Virus record (IMG/VR): IMGVR_UViG_3300043446_000566
Span: 1 to 64,000 of that record
Origin: a virus
Strand: one strand, 5' to 3'
Length of the DNA: 64,000 bases
The notes beneath the pieces are model-generated. The model saw nothing but the letters and a program-made list of their open reading frames with translations, did no database searches and was not told the origin of the DNA. Below are positions 23,331 through 31,891 of the stretch, piece after piece. The first letter of the stretch is position 1. Every line of letters begins with the position of its first letter. The translations under genes were made by a program, and so were the position numbers.

Positions 23331-23933
23331 TTAAAGTTTTGACACGGTCAAATAATCATAATGCTTCTCAAATGTCTGTTTGGAAACACGGAAATGATTA
23401 TAGGCGTCTTTTTTACTACCAAAAACTATACCATTCACTTGAATAGAAATCGCACGAGGATTGTTTGATCCTTCGTTTCTTTTAGTGCTGGTATCAACGT
23501 ATGATTTTTGAATATCAAATGATGGTTTATGTGAGTTAGCTGTTCCTATTTTCTCTCTATGAGATTGTGACAACTTTTTACCAGCATTTTTTATACGCAA
23601 AATTTCTATATGTTTTTCTGTCAATTTTGATCCAGATCTATCTGGTATAGATATAGCCTTATTCGTCAATTTTAGATTTGGATATGTCAAATTCCACATA
23701 TAGATCATGTCTGTCTCAATTCTTAGGGCTTCTTTAGAGAATTCTATGTCTTTTTTTAAAAAGACAACTTTATGCGATAATCCTAGCACTCGAATATTTT
23801 TTATGACGTTACACTTAGACTCGTTATGAGCATCATGTGATTTGCCATGAAAATACGCCCTGTCTCCTTTGCCTTTACCAATATAAAAAGGTACATTATT
23901 CACAGGATCAATTAGCGCATACACATAATACAT
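23331..23933 (-). CDS. GIY-YIG homing endonuclease (free-standing)
   Basis: A 200-residue protein: GIY-YIG nuclease domain at residues 1-90 (YVYAL at 3-7 in place of GIY; YIGKG at 17-21), a NUMOD3-like DNA-binding repeat (KLTEKHIEILRIKNAGKK, then SQSHREKIG, about 103-130), and a C-terminal helix-turn-helix of the NUMOD1/IENR type (ISIQVNGIVFGSKKDAYNHF, then SKQTFEKH). Such genes spread by cutting phages that lack them. It lies between gp21 and gp22 and starts with ATG overlapping the gp21 stop (TAATG). It is visibly more A/T-rich than its neighbours, consistent with recent transfer. Confidence 0.9.
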   Translation of the reverse strand: MYYVYALIDPVNNVPFYIGKGKGDRAYFHGKSHDAHNESKCNVIKNIRVLGLSHKVVFLKKDIEFSKEALRIETDMIYMWNLTYPNLKLTNKAISIPDRSGSKLTEKHIEILRIKNAGKKLSQSHREKIGTANSHKPSFDIQKSYVDTSTKRNEGSNNPRAISIQVNGIVFGSKKDAYNHFRVSKQTFEKHYDYLTVSKL

Positions 23934-24577
23934 TATAGTTTTCCAAGAAAGTTTTCAAAAATCTTTAGAGAAATGTCTTCAATTTGCTTAGTTTTAGCTT
24001 TCTTTATTTGATCATAATATGCATTGACATCAATTTCTTGAATTTTACCCTCAACAAACATCCATTCCTTGCCCTCCATGATGCCTTGTACAAAAGCACC
24101 AGGAGCAGAAGGATCCGCAACAATATCAGCCGCTGTGGCTAGATAGTAGTCGTCTTGCACCATGTTGACACCGTTCACTTCTTTGAGTGAACCCATGCCT
24201 CGTGATGATACACCGAGAGTAGCACCGCCTTCCATTAGAGACTTGGCGATCTTACCCATTGGTGTTTCAAGAATTTTTGCTTTGCCGATGAAGTTCTTGC
24301 CTTCTTGGCGTAGATTTACAATCAAGTGCGACACGCGATCAAGATTGATAGTTGGAGAATCTGGATGACCTAGTTCTCCAAATGCGCGGTTCTTCTCTAC
24401 ATATTCTTTCATGTAGCGATCAACTTCTTTCGCAAGGATCTTGTTCTCGTAGATACGATTGTTGCGATTTGGCGTGTCAGCGACAAGAAATGGTCCTTCG
24501 ATGAACAGTGTCTTCGTGCCATTCTTTTCTTCAGTCAGAACTCTGACCTGCTCGACTGTTTCTCTGATTAGTTTCAT
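23933..24577 (-). CDS. 21: Prohead core protease (gp21)
   Basis: Serine protease that cleaves capsid and core proteins during head maturation. The 214-residue length matches T4 gp21 (212). Active-site landmarks are GELGHP at 67-72 (His 71) and GVSSRGMGS at 122-130 (a Ser at 124 or 125), in the spacing of the T4-type prohead protease family. The N-terminal part has FIEGPFLVADTPNRNNRIYE, also conserved. Its stop overlaps the start of the inserted endonuclease by one base; in T4 the next gene would be gp22. Confidence 0.94.
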   Translation of the reverse strand: MKLIRETVEQVRVLTEEKNGTKTLFIEGPFLVADTPNRNNRIYENKILAKEVDRYMKEYVEKNRAFGELGHPDSPTINLDRVSHLIVNLRQEGKNFIGKAKILETPMGKIAKSLMEGGATLGVSSRGMGSLKEVNGVNMVQDDYYLATAADIVADPSAPGAFVQGIMEGKEWMFVEGKIQEIDVNAYYDQIKKAKTKQIEDISLKIFENFLGKL

Positions 24578-24579
24578 TT

Positions 24580-24909
24580 TTATAGTCCTAATGATGCTCT
24601 TTTTCTAAGTGAGCGTTTTCTCTTTATAAGCGCACGAGCCATCTTAGCTTTGCGCTTGATCTTTGCCTTCCTAGCTGCTCTCTTGCGATGCATTCTCTCA
24701 GAAGCCTTCATTTTCACCAATCTACCACCGCGAATAGTATATCCCTTTACGTTGGATACTTTTTTTCTGCGTTGGATTTTGCCACCGCGAACACGCGCTC
24801 TAACAATCTTCACACGCGCTTCATTCAATTCTACAGCAACATGTGCTTTGAGAAGATCTAGTTTCTCAAAGTAAATGCTTTTGATTTTTTCTTTGATCTC
24901 GTCGAGCAT
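24580..24909 (-). CDS. Very basic prohead-core-region protein (gp68 position)
   Basis: A 109-residue protein with a helical N-terminus (MLDEIKEKIKSIYFEKLDLL) and a strongly basic rest: KIQRRKKVSNVKGYTIRGGR, then RMHRKRAARKAKIKRKAKMA and KRKRSLRKR. The charge pattern suggests DNA or scaffold binding inside the prohead. It sits where T4 has gp68 (prohead core), and I recall similar basic proteins at this spot in T4-like relatives, but sequence identity to T4 gp68 is not evident. ATG 24909 forms TGATG with the upstream stop; a GTG one codon earlier is the alternative. Confidence 0.7.
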   Translation of the reverse strand: MLDEIKEKIKSIYFEKLDLLKAHVAVELNEARVKIVRARVRGGKIQRRKKVSNVKGYTIRGGRLVKMKASERMHRKRAARKAKIKRKAKMARALIKRKRSLRKRASLGL

Positions 24910-25676
24910 CACTTCATCTTCTTGAATGCAAACGACGCGACTTTGCCTAGATGCTCTGGGCTTTGCTTGACCATCTTAGCAATTTTGATTTTGTTTTGAT
25001 CATTTACTGCATTGTATAGTTGATGCACAGCGCTAGCAGTATAACCATCGACTAAAGCAGACGAGCCATCGTCAAACTTTAGCTTCTTAGCCTGCTTTGT
25101 CTTTACAATATTGGCAATGTGATCAATGTTTTCTACAATAGTTTGTTCTGACTGCATTCCTACAACGTCTTCAGCGCCTGTAGAGTTGTATGGCACTGTG
25201 AATGAAAGACCTAGCGCATCGTTTGTATAGAGAGCAACGCGCTTGCCATCAGGAAACACTCTAACTCCCTTGCGCTTGAGGACAAGCATCATAGGTGGTG
25301 TTGGCGTATCAATTGCTTCAGAAAGATATTCGTCTCGTGTGATCTCATAACCAGCCATGATGTTCTTGCGAACAGCAGAATAGGCTTGCTGAGAGCCAGT
25401 AACAGCGTCTGAAGTTGCTTGATAGTAACGCGAGATAACGTCGCGTTGACTGCGCGTTAGCTTACCAATATCACCCTTCTGGGCATTGGCTCTCAGCGCC
25501 ATTTTGAGCGCAGGAAGTTCGCTAGCCTTCATTGCGCCAGCACGAACTAGTCCTGCGATTCTCGCAGCTTGTAATGCCTGTGAATTAGGCTTCTGTTGCG
25601 TTGTTGTCGGAGGCGTCTGCTGATTCATCATCATTGGTGCTTCCGTCAACTTCTGCTTCATGTTCTGGAACTTCAT
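24909..25676 (-). CDS. Conserved prohead-region protein of unknown role
   Basis: About 255 residues; the start is uncertain. ATG 25676 (MKFQNMKQKL) overlaps gp67 by 92 bases; a cluster of ATGs near 25634-25628 after a GGAA is an alternative. The N-terminus is Met/Gln/Pro/Thr-rich and disordered. Then come a helical segment (GLVRAGAMKASELPALKMAL) and a domain with LVLKRKGVRVFPDGKRVALY and LGLSFTVPYN, a strand-rich motif I recall from other T4-like phages at this place. The C-terminus ends KVASFAFKKMK. Position between gp67 and the basic core protein implies a head-assembly role. Confidence 0.65.
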   Translation of the reverse strand: MKFQNMKQKLTEAPMMMNQQTPPTTTQQKPNSQALQAARIAGLVRAGAMKASELPALKMALRANAQKGDIGKLTRSQRDVISRYYQATSDAVTGSQQAYSAVRKNIMAGYEITRDEYLSEAIDTPTPPMMLVLKRKGVRVFPDGKRVALYTNDALGLSFTVPYNSTGAEDVVGMQSEQTIVENIDHIANIVKTKQAKKLKFDDGSSALVDGYTASAVHQLYNAVNDQNKIKIAKMVKQSPEHLGKVASFAFKKMK

Positions 25677-25833
25677 CGTTTGATTCTTCTGGTGTAAGTA
25701 GAGTAGATGCAATCTCGACCTTCTTTACTTCAAGCGCATCGCTAATTTTTGGTGCCATTGCTGCATTGAATGCGTTTACAAATGCTTCTTCGTCACCATT
25801 TACCGCTGCGTCTATGATATTGAACGATTCCAT
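25585..25833 (-). CDS. 67: Prohead core protein (gp67-like)
   Basis: An 82-residue acidic protein starting MESFNIIDAAVNGDEEAFVN, with a C-terminal half almost entirely Glu/Asp/Ser/Asn (ESNDEVPEHEAEVDGSTNDD). This matches the small acidic internal head protein that follows the portal gene in T4-like phages. ATG 25833 has GGAG 6 bases before it; a TTG four codons upstream is discarded. Its 3' end overlaps the next gene in another frame. An ACTAAATA late-type octamer (25853-25860) overlaps the end of the portal gene just upstream. Confidence 0.75.
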   Translation of the reverse strand: MESFNIIDAAVNGDEEAFVNAFNAAMAPKISDALEVKKVEIASTLLTPEESNDEVPEHEAEVDGSTNDDESADASDNNATEA

Positions 25834-25851
25834 AATTATCTCCAATAAATC

Positions 25852-27438
25852 TTATTTAGTTATTTCACTACTGAATGCTTTGTTGATGTCATCAGCTTGT
25901 TGTTGTGGCTGTTGACTCGCTGAAGCATTTGTTTCTTTTGCTAGTGCTTGTTCTTGCGCTTGCTCTTCTGCAAGTTGTTCGTCCATCTTTTCAACATCTT
26001 CTTCATTGAGATGAAGAACATTCTTCTTGACCCATGCTTTAGAGAAGTATGTACCAATATATGGATCAATCAACTGCATCAGCTGCATTCTGCCTTGCAT
26101 CAATTCAGTGTCTTTGAGTTCGGCAAAATTATTATCTTTGAGGAAGTTGTAGTGAATCTTTTCCTTCATCTCATTCCATTCGTCAATAGAACAGATGCCC
26201 TTCAGCGCTAGCTGGCGTTGCATCAATTCATCGAATAGCAATGAGAATTTATCGCGCAGACGCTCGATAAACTTCATAAACTTCAGTTCATCGCGTGTGA
26301 TTTCTGTAGCGCGACCTAGCGTGAAAGTCTGTGCAGTTTCAAGTCTTGAAGATGGTACGTTCAACGACTTGTATAGCTTGCCTTCAAAATACTTGACATC
26401 TGCCATTTCACCAAGGTTTTGACCTGGTGGCAGAGTTGTGATCTCTGTTGACTTGCCTTCACCGCGACGTGGAATCCAGAAGTCTTCCATCATTGACATA
26501 AACTTGCGGTCATCTTGAACTTGACCTGTCGTCGAGTCATAGACAACTTTATTGCGGAACTTTGTCATGATGTCGCGAAGATACTGTTCAGCCTTCATCT
26601 TAGGCATGTTACCAACGTCGATATAGAACACGCGACGTTCTGGTGCACGAGAGATGCGATAGATGACGATAGCATCTTCCATCATTCGAAGCTGATTCAA
26701 TGGCTTGATAGCCTTATGAAGATGTGAAAGAACAAGTGATTTTCTTGCATCTAATAGACCAGAATTGATGTTTACAATCGCGTCAGGAGCAATCTTTACA
26801 CCAGTATCTGTAGGCGATGTTACAACAGACTGCCCCTGGACAGTCGCTTTCTCGTTGTACACATAGAATTCTTGAGTGCCGATAACAGCTTCAACGCCTG
26901 TGCGTGGATCTTTTTTCTTGATCACAGAACGCACTTTCTTGATCTTGCGTGGATCAAGATATACTAGTTCTTGAATGCCTAGCTTTGGCTGCTTTTCGTC
27001 GATCAGCACTTGATAGAATAGTCTTCCGTCAATGTACCATCTGCGAAAAACATCTTGACCATCGTTTGAAAAGTTCAAAAGTCTTAGAACTGTATTGAAC
27101 TCTTCGCGGATCATCTCTTTGATGTTATCTGGTTGTTCTAGATCATCGAGAATGAGCGTTACAGATTTACCTGCAACGTCGTGAACAATTGATTCGTTGA
27201 TGATATCGTCGATTGCAGTCTCAAGTTCAGGCTGCATTGCCATTTCACGATATCGAGTGATAAGGTCGTTCTCGTTCTTGAAATTAGATTCAAGATCAAG
27301 ATAAGTGCCGAAGTATCCGCCAGCTGTGACGTTGATTGCACCATCATCTTGTACAGGTGCAGTAATCGGTGACTGGACGGATTCTTCGTTCTTTTTAGCA
27401 CGAACAATCTCGAAGCCAAATAAATTAATATTAGCCAT
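25852..27438 (-). CDS. 20: Portal vertex protein (gp20)
   Basis: Dodecameric portal through which DNA enters and leaves the head and on which the neck is built. The 528-residue length equals T4 gp20 (524). Landmarks: YREMAMQPELETAIDDIINE near residue 65, VYLDPRKIKKVRSV-like strand YLDPRKIKKVRSVIKKKDPR, SRAPERRVFYIDVGNMPK, RNKVVYDSTTGQVQDDRKFM, then WIPRRGEGKSTEITTLPPGQ, all hallmark segments of the family, and a Gln-rich tail. It lies between gp19 and gp67 exactly as in T4. Confidence 0.96.
   Translation of the reverse strand: MANINLFGFEIVRAKKNEESVQSPITAPVQDDGAINVTAGGYFGTYLDLESNFKNENDLITRYREMAMQPELETAIDDIINESIVHDVAGKSVTLILDDLEQPDNIKEMIREEFNTVLRLLNFSNDGQDVFRRWYIDGRLFYQVLIDEKQPKLGIQELVYLDPRKIKKVRSVIKKKDPRTGVEAVIGTQEFYVYNEKATVQGQSVVTSPTDTGVKIAPDAIVNINSGLLDARKSLVLSHLHKAIKPLNQLRMMEDAIVIYRISRAPERRVFYIDVGNMPKMKAEQYLRDIMTKFRNKVVYDSTTGQVQDDRKFMSMMEDFWIPRRGEGKSTEITTLPPGQNLGEMADVKYFEGKLYKSLNVPSSRLETAQTFTLGRATEITRDELKFMKFIERLRDKFSLLFDELMQRQLALKGICSIDEWNEMKEKIHYNFLKDNNFAELKDTELMQGRMQLMQLIDPYIGTYFSKAWVKKNVLHLNEEDVEKMDEQLAEEQAQEQALAKETNASASQQPQQQADDINKAFSSEITK
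25853..25860 (-). promoter_or_regulatory. Late promoter variant ACTAAATA
   Basis: Minus-strand ACTAAATA overlapping the end of the portal gene and 20 bases upstream of the gp67-like start; one of several RCTAAATA octamers placed at structural gene junctions. Confidence 0.5.
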
Positions 27439-27468
27439 ACGTTATCTCCATAATAAAAGACGATTCAA

Positions 27469-28014
27469 TTAAAATACGCCTTCTGGAATTGCTTCCCACC
27501 ACTGATATGAGAACGTCACTGAGTATTCTTCGATAGAATCATTGTTGCCCCAATCTAGATCGATTGGCGCAACATCTGTAGGAAACAAACCGATAAATTT
27601 GTATGCCTTTAGAATCTTACCAGTTTTTCCATAATGCTTGACCGTAGCGTCTACACCGTAAGATGTAGGACCACCCGCAGCAGCGGCTCTTAGATTTCCG
27701 CGATGCGAGTTGATGTTATTCAGCCAGCGCTCGAATGCATTACGAACCGTGAAGTCTTCGTCGTTGATGATATTTACTGACCAATCAGAGAATGTTCTGT
27801 TGCCAGCAAACTTTACTTCGCGACCAAAATACTGCACAGGAACAACTCCTACCGTCGTGCCAGGCAGCTGCGCACTCTTGCATTGAAACTGCATTTTGCG
27901 CGAAGCGTTGCCTGGATTAGAGAACGATGGGAAATTCATTTCTACATCGAATAAGTTGGCGCGGGCGCCATCAAATTGCATTTGCGAACGAAATTCAGAT
28001 ACATTAAAAGCCAT
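27469..28014 (-). CDS. 19: Tail tube protein (gp19)
   Basis: Monomer of the inner tail tube. The 181-residue length is typical (T4 gp19 has 163). It begins MAFNVSEFRSQMQFDGARAN, followed by LFDVEMNFP, and has FQCKSAQLPGTTVGVVPVQY, then GNRTFSDWSVNIINDEDF and RNAFERWLNNIN, the standard tube-protein motifs. AGGAG precedes ATG 28014. An AATAAATA octamer (28041-28048) at the end of the sheath gene may act as a weak late promoter. A paralogue is at 20108-20653. Confidence 0.93.
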   Translation of the reverse strand: MAFNVSEFRSQMQFDGARANLFDVEMNFPSFSNPGNASRKMQFQCKSAQLPGTTVGVVPVQYFGREVKFAGNRTFSDWSVNIINDEDFTVRNAFERWLNNINSHRGNLRAAAAGGPTSYGVDATVKHYGKTGKILKAYKFIGLFPTDVAPIDLDWGNNDSIEEYSVTFSYQWWEAIPEGVF

Positions 28015-28040
28015 TGTATTCTCCTGACTTTACCTTATTC

Positions 28041-28048
28041 TATTTATT
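28041..28048 (-). promoter_or_regulatory. Possible late promoter AATAAATA
   Basis: Minus-strand AATAAATA, one mismatch from TATAAATA, overlapping the sheath stop codon and 27 bases upstream of gp19. Tube protein is needed in large amounts, which favours a dedicated promoter. Confidence 0.4.
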
Positions 28049-29816
28049 AGAAGCGTCCAACGATCTCGTCGAAGGAAACACCGCTACGAACAGCGACAAA
28101 GTTCAACTGAATAAAGTTTACGCTTCTTGCTGGCTTGATGTAGATATCGCCAACGAACTGATTTGCATCAATTACTTGTGGCGTGTTGTTTGATTCATCG
28201 CAAACAACGCGGAAGTCATAGATACCACGGCGACCCTGAACATCTCTTAGGAATGGCTCTACTAGTGCTACGAACTGCGCTCTTGTGAATTCATCGTTGA
28301 ACTCGAAGAGACTTGAACGCGATGCACGAGAGATTACCTTTTCTAGAACAATGAACAGACGGCGCACATTGATTCGATCAAATGCGCTTGGGCGACCCTG
28401 TAGCGTCTTATCGCCGAAGAGAACAGTGCCTTCTCCTGGGAACGAGACAACTGGGTTCACACCAGCCTTGTAAAGTGTATCGCGCTCAGCCTGTGTTGGG
28501 TTGAACGATAGCTTCACAAGATTGCGAATCTGACCACGGTTTAGACCTGCTGGCGAGAACCATGGATCACGCTGAAGATCAGTGCGAACACATAGACCAG
28601 CAACGTCAGCATTCAGTGGCACCCAACGATATACGTCGTTGTACTTGTCGTACTGATACTTCCAACCGCTATCCATTACACCGTATGATGTATCTAGTAG
28701 ACCTGAGCCATTGCGGAACGAGGTTACGTCTGTTGACTTAGCTGAAGATGTTACTGAGTTTGCATATGGTGGCGAGATAAACGCGACCGTATCCTTACGA
28801 GCATCTGCAACTGTTAGCACTTCGTTGGCAATCGATGTATAGTTAGCTTCGGTGAAGCTAGCGTTTGCACTTACAAGCCCGTCGCCTGCAAACAATAGAG
28901 AAATGTCAAACTTTTCTTTGTTGTTGAACAGGTCAATTGCTGCTACTGCGTTGCCTACTGTTGGAACACCATCAGATCCATTGTAGAACGAGTATGTCGT
29001 TGAAGAGACAGTTGGCGAGTGAACTGGTGTGCCAGTTGCGTATGCAGCTGCAACTGTTTGACCCCATGCGTTTGCTGTGTTTGAACCCAGCGGATGACCC
29101 AGCCAGTGAATATACTTCGAATTACGGAATACAACTTCCTTGTAATAGATCGAAGAGCCATCATCGCCCTTAGCGTCCGAGCACTTCGAAAGGTTTGCAT
29201 AACGCTCTAGAACAGTGTTTGCTGTTCCTGTGAATAGACCGTCTTCGTCAACAACTACAAGGTGTAGTTCGTCTTTGAGGAACGAAGTATTACCAGTGAC
29301 TGTCGCTGCATAGAACGAAGTGTTTGGAGCAGCATCAAATGACGTTGCATATGCCCAGCTAGCGAACTCTGACTCAGAACCGCAAACAGAAACTTTCAGC
29401 GAATTGCCGATTGCACCAGGATATCTTGCTGCGAATCTTACGTTTGTGTTAGAAGTGCCGTAACGATTATTGAAGTAATCGTCGTCATTCGCAATAATAG
29501 CAGCGTGGCTAGTATTTGACGTTGCGTTGTTTGAACTTGTTGCTGTACCCACTGTATCGTTGATTACGCGGACGATGCGTAGATCATTTCCATACGACAG
29601 GAAGTTTGCAGCAGATAGGAACGAAACAGCTGAGTTTGTGTCAGGCTTTAGGAACTTTTCAGCAAGTCCTGTTTCGCTTGAAATCTGGATTACGCTATTT
29701 GCTGGACCCCAACGGAAGAATCCGACCGTTGCGCCAGTTGAAGTTCCTACAGCAGGAACAGATGTTGTTAGATCAATTTCAGAAGTGTTAACTCCTGGAG
29801 AAACTAAAAATGCCAT
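28047..29816 (-). CDS. 18: Tail sheath protein (gp18)
   Basis: Contractile sheath subunit. The 589-residue length is close to T4 gp18 (659). The start MAFLVSPGVNTSEIDLTTSV, followed by GATVGFFRWGP, and the C-terminal half (PSAFDRINVRRLFIVLEKVI, then FEFNDEFTRAQFV, RDVQGRRGIYDFRVVCDESN and IYIKPARSVNFIQLNFVA) are diagnostic of the family. The middle is the variable surface domain. AGGAG precedes ATG 29816, and an ACTAAATA octamer lies 42 bases upstream. Confidence 0.96.
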   Translation of the reverse strand: MAFLVSPGVNTSEIDLTTSVPAVGTSTGATVGFFRWGPANSVIQISSETGLAEKFLKPDTNSAVSFLSAANFLSYGNDLRIVRVINDTVGTATSSNNATSNTSHAAIIANDDDYFNNRYGTSNTNVRFAARYPGAIGNSLKVSVCGSESEFASWAYATSFDAAPNTSFYAATVTGNTSFLKDELHLVVVDEDGLFTGTANTVLERYANLSKCSDAKGDDGSSIYYKEVVFRNSKYIHWLGHPLGSNTANAWGQTVAAAYATGTPVHSPTVSSTTYSFYNGSDGVPTVGNAVAAIDLFNNKEKFDISLLFAGDGLVSANASFTEANYTSIANEVLTVADARKDTVAFISPPYANSVTSSAKSTDVTSFRNGSGLLDTSYGVMDSGWKYQYDKYNDVYRWVPLNADVAGLCVRTDLQRDPWFSPAGLNRGQIRNLVKLSFNPTQAERDTLYKAGVNPVVSFPGEGTVLFGDKTLQGRPSAFDRINVRRLFIVLEKVISRASRSSLFEFNDEFTRAQFVALVEPFLRDVQGRRGIYDFRVVCDESNNTPQVIDANQFVGDIYIKPARSVNFIQLNFVAVRSGVSFDEIVGRF

Positions 29817-29857
29817 GGTTTTACTCCTGGTGAATGGAGAATAGAAATTCTACGCTT

Positions 29858-29865
29858 TATTTAGT
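29858..29865 (-). promoter_or_regulatory. Late promoter variant ACTAAATA
   Basis: Minus-strand ACTAAATA in the gap between the large terminase and the sheath gene, 42 bases upstream of the gp18 start. Confidence 0.6.
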
Positions 29866-29877
29866 AATTCTAAGTTT

Positions 29878-31500
29878 TTAGCGTTCGACGGTCTTCCAGA
29901 ACACTCCATTTTCAACAAAACCCTCTGGAGCAGTCTCTTCATACGTCATTGGAACGGGTAGCGAGTCGTTTTCGATCTGTTCCATCTGCTGACGATATAG
30001 CTTTTCTTTCATATTCGTCGAACTGAGTTCGGTAAAGAATGACTGGTTTGTGAGCCATGAGAATAGAACTAGACACATGACCAGATCATCATGTGAGCCT
30101 TCTTCAGCTGCAAAGCTATTATTCTGTGATATGAACGTAGAAAGTTCTGCGATAGTGTCAAAGTCTTGAATGATCAGCTTCTGGTTTTCAATCAGATTCT
30201 TGAGAATCGAACAGCCCAGACGCTTTACAGATTTGGTAGTTCTTATACCACGATTAGACTTGGTTCCGTAGCCCCAAGTCGCAACAATTTTCTTCTGAAG
30301 TTCTACCGTCGAGATAATATTTTCATAGTCATAATCATCGAACAGACTGTCTACGACCTGCTGGCCGTTGTCGTTGATCTCTACTAGGATAAAAGCGCTG
30401 TTATAATAATCGCCCATCTTCTTCAGAATTGTCGGATACAACAGCGGACTGATATTATTGTCTTTATAAGTCGCAACGACTTTATAAGGAATCTCAGTCG
30501 TGTTGATCACTGTAAAGGCTGAATAGTCTAACCCCTTACCGCGTGAAGTATCTACTGAGATCACATAGTTGTGATTGGCCTTAGGCAGTTCAAAGATCTT
30601 GATGCCTGTTTCAGACAAGTGAATCGGTGCGATAAACGCAAGCGACTTGAGCGCATATGCTGAAATGAGAGTTCCAGCAGAGCCCATGAACTCGCATTCC
30701 ATTTCCTGAAGAAATTTCTCTTCACCAAGAACAGATTTCTGATCATCTGCCCATTTCTGATCACGCCCTGGAACTTGTCTCCAGTTTGCCTCAATATGCA
30801 GAAAGCCGTTCTTTTGCTCAGTAGCTTCAGTCCACATCCTGTAGAAGTGATTCATGCCATTTGGCGTAGAAGAAATCAAAATCTTTGACGTTGTACCAGA
30901 AGAAATTGTAGGATATACCGATGTGAAGAACTCATCTGCGATGTTACTTGGCACGAATGCAAACTCGTCGAGATATAGAAGCGAGATCGAGAAGCCACGA
31001 ATCGCGCTTGAAGCAGTAGAAGTAGCCATCACACGGCAGTTGTTTTCTAGTTCAATGTCGCCTTTGTTCCATGTCTTGACGCCTTGCTGAAGCCATAAAG
31101 GCAACGCTTCATATGCAATTTTGACTCTTGAAAGAATTTCACGAGCAGTAGAAGCCTTGTTCGCGAGAATGGCGACAAACTTTTCTTCGTTGAATAGAAT
31201 ATACCAGAGGATATATCCAACGACCATCGTTGTTTTGCCGACCTGACGACCAGCTTTTACAATGATCTTTCTGTTTGAATTGATATCTTCAATAGCCGTT
31301 TTCTGAAACGGATAGAGATTGATTGTGACAAAGCCTTTGTCTAGCGAGATGATCTTGACATAGTTTTCAATAAAGTAGACTGGATCACTTGCGCACTTGA
31401 CATATTCTTGAACTTCATCAGCAGTCATCTGATGAACAACACCAACTCGTTTTAGGTGTGCATTACCGAGATAGTTTCTAACTTTCGGAATTAGATTCAT
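29878..31500 (-). CDS. 17: Terminase large subunit (gp17)
   Basis: Packaging motor and headful nuclease. ATPase domain: Walker A AGRQVGKT at 83-90, Walker B LLYLDEF at 174-180 and coupling motif ISSTPNG. C-terminal RNase H-like nuclease domain: ISVDTSRGKGLDYSA (first acid), LVEINDNGQQVVDSLFDDYD (second acid) and GSHDDLVMCLVLF (third acidic pair). The 540-residue length fits the family (T4 gp17 has 610). The first 23 bases overlap the end of gp16, so the two terminase subunits are coupled. Confidence 0.96.
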   Translation of the reverse strand: MNLIPKVRNYLGNAHLKRVGVVHQMTADEVQEYVKCASDPVYFIENYVKIISLDKGFVTINLYPFQKTAIEDINSNRKIIVKAGRQVGKTTMVVGYILWYILFNEEKFVAILANKASTAREILSRVKIAYEALPLWLQQGVKTWNKGDIELENNCRVMATSTASSAIRGFSISLLYLDEFAFVPSNIADEFFTSVYPTISSGTTSKILISSTPNGMNHFYRMWTEATEQKNGFLHIEANWRQVPGRDQKWADDQKSVLGEEKFLQEMECEFMGSAGTLISAYALKSLAFIAPIHLSETGIKIFELPKANHNYVISVDTSRGKGLDYSAFTVINTTEIPYKVVATYKDNNISPLLYPTILKKMGDYYNSAFILVEINDNGQQVVDSLFDDYDYENIISTVELQKKIVATWGYGTKSNRGIRTTKSVKRLGCSILKNLIENQKLIIQDFDTIAELSTFISQNNSFAAEEGSHDDLVMCLVLFSWLTNQSFFTELSSTNMKEKLYRQQMEQIENDSLPVPMTYEETAPEGFVENGVFWKTVER

Positions 31501-31891
31501 GCTTCACCTTTTTCAATAAGTCAGCAGTCGAGCCGACAAAAACAGCCTTGTCAATCACTACATTCGTAGGCTTTTCTTCTGCTTCTAGATCTCTGCGTTG
31601 CTTCTGGAGCACCATGAGTTTCTCAGTGACTTCAGACATGTTTTTGATTAGAGTCGCTGCGACTTCATACGCACGAGGATGCTGCGATTCTCTTGCTACG
31701 TTGAGAATGCCATCAATAGCCTCGTTACCACGTTCGATTAGCCCGTAGTATGTTGAACGTGAAAAATCTGCGTCTACAACTTTAGAAGACTCTTGTTCTT
31801 CTTGATAGACGGTGACAGGTTTGTTTTCTTGCACAGCAGGAATAAAATCTGTATTCAAAAGTTCACTTAGTTTATTATCTGTACTGCTCAT
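31478..31891 (-). CDS. 16: Terminase small subunit (gp16)
   Basis: Regulates the large terminase and helps initiate DNA packaging. The 137-residue protein has a disordered N-terminus, a central helical pair (YYGLIERGNEAIDGILNVAR, then AYEVAATLIKNMSEVTEKLM), which is the oligomerising coiled coil of T4-type small terminases, and a C-terminal segment with VFVGSTADLLKKV. ATG 31891 overlaps the gp15 stop as ATGA. The position directly before gp17 is conserved. Confidence 0.9.
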   Translation of the reverse strand: MSSTDNKLSELLNTDFIPAVQENKPVTVYQEEQESSKVVDADFSRSTYYGLIERGNEAIDGILNVARESQHPRAYEVAATLIKNMSEVTEKLMVLQKQRRDLEAEEKPTNVVIDKAVFVGSTADLLKKVKHESNSES

